Source of the DNA: Segnochrobactrum spirostomi
GTDB taxonomy: Bacteria > Pseudomonadota > Alphaproteobacteria > Rhizobiales > Segnochrobactraceae
Assembly (NCBI RefSeq): GCF_009600605.1
Contig: NZ_VWNA01000001.1
Location: 868,001 to 932,000 of the forward strand
Reading direction: 5' to 3'
Length of the DNA: 64,000 nucleotides
Both the position numbers and the translations under genes were made by a program. The notes beneath the pieces were generated by a model. That model saw only the letters and a program-made list of their open reading frames with translations, was not told where the DNA came from and did not search any database. Shown here piece after piece: positions 57,519 through 64,000 of the stretch. The number at the start of each line of letters is the position of its first letter. Position 1 is the first letter of the stretch.

Positions 57519-57550
57519 CCGCAACAAAGAAGAAAGTTTGGGAGGAAGAC

Positions 57551-57586
57551 ATGCGGCACGAGACCCTCGGAACGATCCGACCCTGA
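57551..57586 (+). CDS. Possible 11-residue leader peptide
   Basis: An ATG with a very strong site (GGGAGGAAGAC) opens a reading frame of eleven codons, MRHETLGTIRP, ending TGA at 57586. It lies inside the 5' leader downstream of the promoter and 234 bp before the binding-protein gene. It may be a translated leader or chance; the strong ribosome-binding site is the only support. Confidence 0.3.
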   Translation: MRHETLGTIRP

Positions 57587-57819
57587 CGCCGGCGGGCGCC
57601 GCTGCCCGTCCGAGTTCCGTCACCGCGACGCGGCCGGAGCGGCCCCTCTCCCCATCGTAAGCCTGGCGCCCCGCGGCGCCGGCCCCTCTGTTGATCCGAT
57701 CCGCGGCCCGGGGCGGTCCTGCGCCCTCGCGGTTCGGCAACGCTTCGTCGGCGCGTCGCAATGGGGGCGGCCGGCGGGATCGTGCTCACCACCACCAACG
57801 AAAAACGTGAGGAAACGAC

Positions 57820-58806
57820 ATGAAGAAATTCACGACCGCCGTCGCCGCTCTGGCCGTCGGCGCGAGCGTGCTGTTCGGCGCCGTTTCGGCCCAGGCACAG
57901 GACACCAAGAAGTTCACCATCGCCCTGATCCCGGGCCTGACCACCGACGCCTTCTACATCACCATGCGCAAGGGCGCGGAAGCCGCCGCCAAGGCGGTGG
58001 GCGCCGAGCTCGTGTTCCAGGGCGCGCCGGACTTCAACCCGGTTCAGCAGGTGCCGGTGCTCGACGCCGTGATCGCCCGCAAGCCCGACGCCATCCTGAT
58101 CGCCCCGACCGACAAGACCCAGCTCGTCGAGCCGCTCCGGAAGGCCGCCGACGCCGGCATTCCGGTCATCACCGTCGACACCTTCATCGGCACCGGCCAG
58201 TACCAGACGGGCTCCGGCGACGCCGACTTCCCGCTCTCCTACATCGCCTCCGACAACGTGCTCGGCGGCCGCATGGCGGCGCGCTCGCTCGCCAAGGCCG
58301 TCGGCGAGAAGGGCAAGGTCTACGTCTCCAACGTGAAGCCCGGCATCTCGACCACGGACCAGCGCGAGCAGGGCTTCAAGGATGAGATGAAGAACTTCCC
58401 GAACATCACGGTGCTCGACACCCAGTTCAACGACAACGACGCCAACAAGGCCGCCTCGCAGCTCCAGTCGGTCTATGCCCGCAACCCGGACCTCGTCGGC
58501 GTGTTCGGCGCCAACCTGTTCTCGGCCCTCGGCGCCGCCAACGGCGTGCAGCAGGCCGGCCAGAGCGGCAAGGTCAAGGTCGTCGCCTTCGACGCCCCGA
58601 CCTCGATCGTGGACAACATCAAGGGCGGCCTCGTCGACATCGCGATCGCCCAGCATCCGGCCGAGATCGGCTACTTCGGCGTGATGGCCGCCTATGCCCA
58701 CCTGACCGGCCAGTCGATCCCGACCGCCATCGGCACCGGCTTCACGGTGATGGACAAGTCCAACATCGACAACCCCGACGTGGCGAAGTTCATCTACCAG
58801 AACTGA
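57820..58806 (+). CDS. Sugar ABC transporter substrate-binding protein
   Basis: A 328-residue periplasmic binding protein of the ribose/CUT2 type. The signal peptide ends AVSAQAQ, followed by KKFTIALIPGLTTDAFYITM, DAILIAPTDKTQLVEPLRKA, VITVDTFIGTGQ and a late FDAPTSIVDNIKGGLVDIAI then AQHPAEIGYFGV. The ATG follows GAGGAAACGAC. It captures a sugar or polyol for the permease and ATPase encoded next. Its ligand is not predictable but should be the substrate of the locus. Confidence 0.94.
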   Translation: MKKFTTAVAALAVGASVLFGAVSAQAQDTKKFTIALIPGLTTDAFYITMRKGAEAAAKAVGAELVFQGAPDFNPVQQVPVLDAVIARKPDAILIAPTDKTQLVEPLRKAADAGIPVITVDTFIGTGQYQTGSGDADFPLSYIASDNVLGGRMAARSLAKAVGEKGKVYVSNVKPGISTTDQREQGFKDEMKNFPNITVLDTQFNDNDANKAASQLQSVYARNPDLVGVFGANLFSALGAANGVQQAGQSGKVKVVAFDAPTSIVDNIKGGLVDIAIAQHPAEIGYFGVMAAYAHLTGQSIPTAIGTGFTVMDKSNIDNPDVAKFIYQN

Positions 58807-58812
58807 TGCGCC

Positions 58813-58841
58813 GACGCCGCCGGCGCCTCGCCGGCGGCGTC
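58813..58841 (+). other. Intercistronic hairpin after the binding-protein gene
   Basis: A perfect 12-bp stem, GACGCCGCCGGC (58813-58824) and GCCGGCGGCGTC (58830-58841), loop GCCTC, followed by CTTCTCCCC. It starts 6 bp past the stop. Such hairpins typically favour high expression of the binding protein over downstream subunits. Confidence 0.65.
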
Positions 58842-58872
58842 CTTCTCCCCACCGAGCGATCTGGAGTGGCGC

Positions 58873-59928
58873 ATGTCCGCCCATAGCACGACCGCGGCCC
58901 CATCGAAGACCGGACACCATGCCGCCCCGGCCAAGGCGAGCGCCTCGCGCCGTCTCATCCTGCGCATCGCCGCGATGCGCGCCTGGCTCTTCCTTGCGCT
59001 GCTGCTGATTTTCTTCGAGGTGTGGGCGCAGACCCAATATGGCGCGACCTTCCTCTTCTCCCTCTACAACGCCCAATCGATCGCCGTCTTTGCGGTGGCG
59101 CCGCTGCTGCTGGCGCTCGGCTCGACCTTCGTCATCATCTCGGGCGGCATCGACCTCTCCATCGGCTTCATCATGGGGCTCTCCGCGGTCGCCGGGGCTC
59201 ATGCGGCGAACACCGCCGGCCTCTATCTGCCGCCCTTCCCGGCGATGCTCGTCGGTGCCGTCGTCGGCGTCGCCGTCGCCCTGGTGCCGGGTTCGATCAA
59301 CGGCCTCCTGATCTCCAAGCTCAAGGTGCCGCCCTTCATCGGCACACTCGGCATGTACGGCGTCGCCCGCGGCACCGCCTTCCTGCTCGCCGGCGGCACC
59401 ACCGTGCCGGTCTCGAACGCCTGGTTCGCCTGGGTCGGCAACGGTCGCCTCGCCGGCGTGCCGGTGGTCGTCGTGATCACCGCGCTGTTCGTGCTCCTGA
59501 TGCACTATCTCCTGTCGCAGACCCGCTTCGGCCAACACACCTATGCGATCGGCGCGAGCGAGCAGGCGGCGCTTCGGGCCGGCATCAATGTCAGCCGCCA
59601 CATCCGCAAGCTCTATCTCCTGTCGGCCGCCTGCGCCGGCCTCGGCGGCGTGCTCTATGCCGCCCGCTTCACCGCCGGTGCCGCCCAGGCCGGCGAGCCG
59701 CTCCTCCTCGACTCGATCGCCGCGGTCGTCATCGGCGGCGCCAGCCTGTTCGGCGGCTCGGGCACCATCCTCGGCACCGTCGCCGGCGCGCTCGTCATCG
59801 CCGTCATCCAATACGGTCTCGTCTTCATCAATGTGGAGCCGTTCTGGCAGTTCATCGCCGTCGGCACCGTCATCGTCATCTCGGTGCTCGTCGATCAGAC
59901 CCAGCGCCGCTTCAGCGCGGAGGGCTGA
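58873..59928 (+). CDS. Sugar ABC transporter permease
   Basis: A 351-residue permease of the RbsC/CUT2 family with about eight to ten helices. Signatures: APLLLALGSTFVIISGGIDL then SIGFIMGLSAVAG, SKLKVPPFIGTLGMYGVARG, YAIGASEQAALRAGINV, and SIAAVVIGGASLFGGSGTIL. It has a ~35-residue Ala/Lys/His-rich cytoplasmic N-terminus. It should homodimerise and pair with the ATPase encoded 3 bp later. Confidence 0.94.
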   Translation: MSAHSTTAAPSKTGHHAAPAKASASRRLILRIAAMRAWLFLALLLIFFEVWAQTQYGATFLFSLYNAQSIAVFAVAPLLLALGSTFVIISGGIDLSIGFIMGLSAVAGAHAANTAGLYLPPFPAMLVGAVVGVAVALVPGSINGLLISKLKVPPFIGTLGMYGVARGTAFLLAGGTTVPVSNAWFAWVGNGRLAGVPVVVVITALFVLLMHYLLSQTRFGQHTYAIGASEQAALRAGINVSRHIRKLYLLSAACAGLGGVLYAARFTAGAAQAGEPLLLDSIAAVVIGGASLFGGSGTILGTVAGALVIAVIQYGLVFINVEPFWQFIAVGTVIVISVLVDQTQRRFSAEG

Positions 59929-59931
59929 TCG

Positions 59932-60723
59932 ATGTCGCTCCATCAGCACGAAAACACCGCCGCCGCCCCGCATCCCGCGCACGGCACCCGCCCGCTCCTC
60001 GACGTTCGCTCGGTCTACAAGCGGTTCGGCGGCGTCGAGGCCCTCAAGGGCGTCTCGATGAAGCTCCACCCGGGCGAGGTGGTCGCGCTCGCCGGCGACA
60101 ACGGCGCCGGCAAGTCGACCCTCATCAAGACCATCTCCGGCGTCTATCAGCCCGACGACGGCGAGATCCATTTCGACGGCGAGCCGGTCCGCTTCGAGAC
60201 GCCGGAGGCCGCCCGCGGCCACGGCATCGAGACGATCTACCAGGACCTCGCTCTCGCCGATAATCTCTCGATCGGCGCCAACATCTTTCTCGGCCGCGAG
60301 CCGATGAAGAAGGTGCTCGGCTTCATCCCCGTGCTCGACCGCAAGAAGATGGCGGACGCGGCGAAGGAGACGATGGCGCGGCTCGACTTCCACGTCACCC
60401 GCATGGAATCCCCGGTCGCCCGCTTCTCCGGCGGCCAGCGTCAGGCGGTGGCGATCGGCCGGGCGGTCTACTGGAACGCCCGCGTCCTCATCATGGACGA
60501 GCCGACGGCCGCGCTCGGCGTGCCCGAGCAGCGCAAGGTCGTCTCGCTCATCCAGACGCTGAAGGCGCAGGGACGCGGCATCATCTTCATCTCCCACAAT
60601 CTGCACGACATCTTCGCCGTGTCGGATCGCATCGTGGTGCTGCGCCGCGGCAGCCTCGCCGGCGAGCGCCGCCTCTCCGAGACCAACCCGGACGAGATCG
60701 TGAAGCTGATGGTAGGCGGCTGA
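59932..60723 (+). CDS. Sugar ABC transporter ATP-binding protein, single nucleotide-binding domain
   Basis: A 263-residue ATPase with Walker A GDNGAGKST, Q-loop TIYQDLALADNLSIGANIFLG, signature FSGGQRQAVAIGRAVYWNAR, Walker B VLIMDEPTAALGV and H-loop FISHNLHD. Unlike RbsA/XylG-type ATPases (~500 residues, two fused domains) it has only one domain, as in FrcA-type rhizobial importers. Two copies would serve one transporter. Confidence 0.94.
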   Translation: MSLHQHENTAAAPHPAHGTRPLLDVRSVYKRFGGVEALKGVSMKLHPGEVVALAGDNGAGKSTLIKTISGVYQPDDGEIHFDGEPVRFETPEAARGHGIETIYQDLALADNLSIGANIFLGREPMKKVLGFIPVLDRKKMADAAKETMARLDFHVTRMESPVARFSGGQRQAVAIGRAVYWNARVLIMDEPTAALGVPEQRKVVSLIQTLKAQGRGIIFISHNLHDIFAVSDRIVVLRRGSLAGERRLSETNPDEIVKLMVGG

Positions 60724-60777
60724 GCGCTTCGCCGCCCATCGCCCGCGCCGCCCTTTTCCCTCCCAAGACCGACCCGA

Positions 60778-60806
60778 CGCGGCGGGGGTGACGTGCCCCC
60801 GCCGCG
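60778..60806 (+). other. Hairpin between the ABC genes and the dehydrogenase gene
   Basis: An 11-bp perfect stem, CGCGGCGGGGG (60778-60788) with CCCCCGCCGCG (60796-60806), and a 7-nt loop. It lies 12 bp before the next ATG, so it could act as an attenuator or mRNA-stability element rather than a clean terminator. Confidence 0.55.
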
Positions 60807-60818
60807 GACCGACGAGGT

Positions 60819-61904
60819 ATGACGATGCCAGTCAAGAAGGACGACAGCCGCCTCAAGGTCGGCGTCCTCGGCTGCGGGCAGATCGCCCAGGCCGCCCATT
60901 TCGAAAGCTGCACCAAGGCCCGCAACGCCGACCTCTATGCGATCTGCGACGTCGCCGACGATCTGCGCGAGCGCATGGCGGCGACCCACGCGCCGGAGAA
61001 GGCCTTCTCCGACTATGACGCGATGCTCGCCGATCCGGCGCTCGATGCCGTCATCATCGCAACCTCCGACGCCTTCCACGTGCCGGCCTCGCTGCGGGCC
61101 CTCGAGGCGGGCAAGCACGTGCTGTGCGAGAAGCCGCTCGGCGTCACCGTCGAGGAGGTCGAGAGCCTGAAGGCGGCCGTGGAGCGCACCGGCAAGGTGC
61201 TCCAGGTCGGCCACATGAAGCGCTTCGATCCCGGGCTCGAAGCGGCCAAGGCCTTCATCGACGACGGCATGGGCGAGATGCTCGCCCTCAAGGCCTGGTA
61301 TTGCGACAGCACCCACCGCTATCCGATGACCGATGCGGTGCAGCCGCTCATCGTCGCAAGCGCGAACGCCCGCAAGCCGGCCGAGAACCCGAAGGCGAAC
61401 CTGCGGCGCTATTATATGCTCGCCCATGGCTGCCACCTGATCGACACCGCGCGCTATTTCGGCGGCGAGATCGTCGAGGTCCAGGCCCGGCTCAGCGAGA
61501 AGTTCGGCGCCTATTGCTGGTTCGTCGACGTCGCCTTCGCGAACGGCACCCTCGGCCACCTCGACCTCACGGTGGCGGTGCGGATGGACTGGCACGAAGG
61601 CTTCCAGATCTACGGCGAGCGCGGCTCGATCCTCGGCAAGACCTTCAATCCCTGGTATTACAAGTCGAGCGAAGTCGACATCTTCGACGAGCGCGACGCG
61701 ACGACCCACAGGGTGCTCGGCGCCGACGGCCATTTCTATCGCCGCCAGCTCGAAGGCTTCGCCGCGGTGATCCTCGACGGCGCGCCGATGCGCGGCGCCG
61801 ACATCGACGATGGCATCGCGAGCGTGCGCACCATGATCGCCATCGCGCGGTCGGCCGAAACGGGTCAGCCGGTGCGGCCGGATAGCGTGAGCGGGGGCCT
61901 CTGA
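60819..61904 (+). CDS. Gfo/Idh/MocA family oxidoreductase
   Basis: A 361-residue NAD(P)-dependent dehydrogenase. The N-terminal Rossmann motif is KVGVLGCGQIAQAAHFESC, followed by HVLCEKPLGVTVEEVESLKA (the EKP motif) and VLQVGHMKRFDPGLEAAKAF; the C-terminal alpha/beta domain includes YYMLAHGCHLIDTARYFGGE. These enzymes oxidise sugar or inositol hydroxyls, often at C1 or C3. An ATG two codons later (60825) has better spacing from GAGG. It overlaps the next gene by one base. Confidence 0.92.
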   Translation: MTMPVKKDDSRLKVGVLGCGQIAQAAHFESCTKARNADLYAICDVADDLRERMAATHAPEKAFSDYDAMLADPALDAVIIATSDAFHVPASLRALEAGKHVLCEKPLGVTVEEVESLKAAVERTGKVLQVGHMKRFDPGLEAAKAFIDDGMGEMLALKAWYCDSTHRYPMTDAVQPLIVASANARKPAENPKANLRRYYMLAHGCHLIDTARYFGGEIVEVQARLSEKFGAYCWFVDVAFANGTLGHLDLTVAVRMDWHEGFQIYGERGSILGKTFNPWYYKSSEVDIFDERDATTHRVLGADGHFYRRQLEGFAAVILDGAPMRGADIDDGIASVRTMIAIARSAETGQPVRPDSVSGGL

Positions 61905-62743
61905 TGCAGCTCGGCATCTTCGCCAAGACCTTCGAAGGCACCGACGCGGCGACCGTGCTCGCCGCCGTGAAGGCCGCGGGCTACGGCGCGACCCAGTTCA
62001 ACATGGCCTGCCTCGGCCTCCCGTCGATGCCGGATGCGATCGCGCCTGAAGCGGCCGCCTCGGTCACCGCGGCGGTGCGGGAGACGGGGATCGCCGTCGT
62101 CGCGGTCTCCGGCACCTACAACATGATCCATCCGGACCCCGCAGTGCGCGCGACCGGGCTCGCTCGCCTCGAGGTTCTGGCGGCCGCCAGCGCCGGCCTC
62201 GGCACCGGCCTCGTGACGCTTTGCACCGGCACGCGCGACGCCCACGACCAGTGGCGCCACCATCCGGACAATGCGAGCCCCGAGGCGTGGCGCGATCTCC
62301 TCGTCGAGATGACGAAGGCCGCCGCCATCGCCGAGCGATACGGCATCGATCTCGGCATCGAGCCGGAGCTTGCGAACGTCGTGAGCTCCGCCCCCCTCGC
62401 CCGGCGGCTGATCGATGAGGTCGCCTCGCCACGCCTCAAGATCGTGCTCGATCCGGCGAACCTGTTCGAGGTCGCGAGCCGCGCCGAACAGCAGCGCCTC
62501 GTCGCCGGCGCGATCGACCTCCTCGCCGACCGCATCGCCATGGGCCACGCCAAGGATCGCGGGCCGGAGGGCGACTTCCGCACCGCCGGCACCGGCGTGC
62601 TCGATTACGACTTCTACCTCACGCGGCTCGCCGCGACGGGCTTCGACGGCCCGCTGATCACCCACGGCCTCGCGGCCCACGAGGCGGCCGGCGTCGCGGC
62701 CTTCCTAAGCGCCAAGCTCGCCGCGATCGGAGCCGGGCGATGA
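61904..62743 (+). CDS. Sugar phosphate isomerase/epimerase (xylose isomerase-like TIM barrel)
   Basis: A 279-residue AP-endonuclease-2-like TIM barrel: MQLGIFAKTFEGTDAATVLA, VVAVSGTYNMIHPD, LVTLCTGTRDAHDQWRHHPD, GIDLGIEPELANVVSS, LKIVLDPANLFEVA, MGHAKDRGPEGDF and the late His in PLITHGLAAHE. Metal-binding Glu, Asp and His residues are present, so it probably isomerises or epimerises a keto-sugar. It overlaps the preceding gene by one base and the next by 4. Confidence 0.9.
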   Translation: MQLGIFAKTFEGTDAATVLAAVKAAGYGATQFNMACLGLPSMPDAIAPEAAASVTAAVRETGIAVVAVSGTYNMIHPDPAVRATGLARLEVLAAASAGLGTGLVTLCTGTRDAHDQWRHHPDNASPEAWRDLLVEMTKAAAIAERYGIDLGIEPELANVVSSAPLARRLIDEVASPRLKIVLDPANLFEVASRAEQQRLVAGAIDLLADRIAMGHAKDRGPEGDFRTAGTGVLDYDFYLTRLAATGFDGPLITHGLAAHEAAGVAAFLSAKLAAIGAGR

Positions 62744-63576
62744 GCGTCACGCTCGACCGCGATGGGCTCGCCCTCAGCCTCGTCGATCAGGGCGGCGAAG
62801 GCCTGCCGATCGTCTTCCAGCACGGGCTGTGCGGCGGCGAAGGTCAGGTCGCGGAACTCCTTCCGACGCCGGCCCCCGCGCCGCTTCCCCCGCTCCGACG
62901 CCTGACGCTCGAATGCCGCGGCCACGGCGCCTCCGAGGCCGGCGACCCGGCGCGCTTCTCGATCGCGACCTTCGCCGACGACGTCGCCGCCGCCGTGGAA
63001 AGCCGCGGCATCACCCGCGCCGTGTTCGGCGGCGTCTCGATGGGCGCGGCGATCGCGACGCGCCTCGCCGTCCGCCGGCCCGATCTCGTCCGCGCACTTG
63101 TCCTGCTGCGCCCCGCCTGGATCACCGAGGCCGCGCCGGCGAACATGGCCGCCAATCTCGAGGTCGGCCGTCTGCTCGCCGCCCACGCGGCCGACGACGC
63201 CCGCGCTTTGTTCGAAGCCTCCGACACCGCCCGGACGCTCGCCGCGGAGGCCCCCGACAATCTCGCCTCGCTGCGCGGCTTCTTCACCCGCGAACCGATT
63301 CCCGTGACGTCGGACCTCCTCACCGCGATCTCCCTCGACGGGCCGGGCATCAGCGAGGCCGAGCTCGCGGCGTTGCGCGTGCCGACGCTGGTGATCGGCC
63401 AGGCCCGGGACTTGGTCCATCCGCTCTCCCACGTCCGCCGCCTCGCCGATCTGATCCCCGGCGCACGCACCGTCGAGATCACGCCGAAGGGCGAGGACAA
63501 GCCCCGCTCCCTCGCCGAGTTCCGCGCCGTGCTCGCCGAATTCCTCCTTTCTCTGCCAGACGAGACCGCCCGATGA
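62740..63576 (+). CDS. Alpha/beta fold hydrolase
   Basis: A 278-residue hydrolase with oxyanion-hole motif VFQHGLCGGEGQV, nucleophile elbow FGGVSMGAAIATRLA (Ser), and the acid strand VPTLVIGQARDLVHP. The catalytic His is not obvious in the usual C-terminal position. It could open a sugar lactone made by one of the dehydrogenases, but this is inference from context. It overlaps both neighbours by 4 bp. Confidence 0.87.
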   Translation: MSVTLDRDGLALSLVDQGGEGLPIVFQHGLCGGEGQVAELLPTPAPAPLPPLRRLTLECRGHGASEAGDPARFSIATFADDVAAAVESRGITRAVFGGVSMGAAIATRLAVRRPDLVRALVLLRPAWITEAAPANMAANLEVGRLLAAHAADDARALFEASDTARTLAAEAPDNLASLRGFFTREPIPVTSDLLTAISLDGPGISEAELAALRVPTLVIGQARDLVHPLSHVRRLADLIPGARTVEITPKGEDKPRSLAEFRAVLAEFLLSLPDETAR

Positions 63577-64000
63577 CGAACGCCACCGCCCGCTTCGATG
63601 TCCTGCCGAAAGACCGCCTCCTCGCCGAGTTCTCGCTGTGGTCGGCCGATCTCATTCGCCTCGCGGACGACGTCGCCCGCTCCGAGGGGCAGGCCGACGT
63701 GCTGCACGTCGATGTGGCGGACGGCCACTTCGCCCCCGCCTTCCTGTTCTTCCCCGATCAGGTCGCCCGCGTGCGCGCCGTCACGAACCTGCCGATCCAC
63801 GTCCACCTGATGGTCGACGACGCGATCCTCATCGAGCAGATCCGCCAGTTCGCCGAGGCCGGGGCGGACATCATCAGCATCCACGTCGAGAACCGCAGCC
63901 TCGTCGACGAGGGGCTCGCGCTGATCGCCGAGCTCGGCTGTGTGCCGGGCGTCGTGCTCCGCGTCGAGACGCCGGTCGAAGAGGCCGCACCTCTCCTCGA
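63573..64000 (+). CDS. Ribulose-phosphate 3-epimerase-like protein (3' end cut by window)
   Basis: The first ~142 residues of a ribulose-phosphate 3-epimerase-family TIM barrel are visible: LLAEFSLWSADLIRLADDVA, the metal-site DVLHVDVADGHFAP, LPIHVHLMVDD with the second His, and GADIISIHVEN. The normal LxPS start motif reads EFSLWSADL, so the phosphate-site region differs from housekeeping RPE. A specialised epimerase, for example acting on a keto-hexose or pentulose phosphate, is likely. It overlaps the hydrolase gene by 4 bp. Confidence 0.88.
   Translation, partial: MTNATARFDVLPKDRLLAEFSLWSADLIRLADDVARSEGQADVLHVDVADGHFAPAFLFFPDQVARVRAVTNLPIHVHLMVDDAILIEQIRQFAEAGADIISIHVENRSLVDEGLALIAELGCVPGVVLRVETPVEEAAPLL

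Noticed and set aside
57478-60606. A 1042-codon open frame on the minus strand opposite the sugar ABC genes
   Set aside because: Same artefact: the plus strand encodes canonical ABC components with ribosome-binding sites. The antisense product is low-complexity and charged.

Overview
The window is very GC-rich DNA with tightly packed genes, and nearly all third codon positions are G or C. Gene content points to an alphaproteobacterium, most likely of the Hyphomicrobiales (Rhizobiales). Markers are an ATP12 chaperone, an ELM1-like protein, Ku/LigD end joining with two Ku genes, a rhizobial-type kdp operon, an alpha-type dnaG-rpoD pair and a rhizobial-style sugar ABC locus. No phage, plasmid, IS or CRISPR signature was seen. 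It reads as ordinary chromosome with a few accessory patches.

Layout. 1-4730 (minus): a potassium-uptake operon, small membrane ORF-kdpF-kdpA-kdpB-kdpC, with kdpC cut by the left edge. 4994-12150: a sulfite-oxidase-like molybdoenzyme, an OmpR/HK two-component pair, a DMT exporter, HAD phosphatase plus ATP12, an Lrp regulator with a likely operator, and ELM1. 12441-16731: the non-homologous end-joining cluster, Ku-LigD on plus and a second Ku convergent on minus. 16961-21756: secreted alpha/beta hydrolase, a half-size EamA protein, and a large repeat-rich exported protein. 22016-28396 (minus): a PrtD/HlyD-type type I secretion pair next to a multidomain GH18 chitinase-like protein, which carries three copies of a ~80-residue module and two apparent frameshifts. 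28777-29326: small Cys-rich exported protein and a CAU tRNA.

29556-36492: small alpha/beta hydrolase; a PepSY-cytochrome b-response regulator-histidine kinase operon; a SIMPL protein; and an adenylate-cyclase-like gene (one apparent frameshift) divergent from a DUF3095 gene. 36906-42578: CHASE3 chemoreceptor, then MarR-FUSC-DUF1656-HlyD, an AaeXAB-like efflux operon with operator-like repeats in front. 42616-46563: aldose epimerase, mannonate dehydratase, SDR, carbon-nitrogen hydrolase. 46650-51037: dnaG (possibly leaderless) and rpoD, followed by an inverted pair of palindromic repeats.

51311-64000: a sugar/polyol locus. A LacI regulator, a tagatose-type kinase and a GatZ/KbaZ protein without its usual GatY/KbaY partner run leftward. 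An SDR, a GMC oxidoreductase, a ribose-type ABC importer (binding protein, permease, single-domain ATPase), a Gfo/Idh/MocA dehydrogenase, a TIM-barrel isomerase, an alpha/beta hydrolase and a ribulose-phosphate-3-epimerase-like protein (cut by the right edge) run rightward. A TACGTCAA-N8-TTGACGTA palindrome overlaps the -35 box of a good promoter before the importer, so repression by the local LacI protein is plausible. The most interesting leads are the stand-alone GatZ pathway, the type I secretion/chitinase unit with its triplicated module and frameshifts, and the small membrane ORF at the head of the kdp operon.
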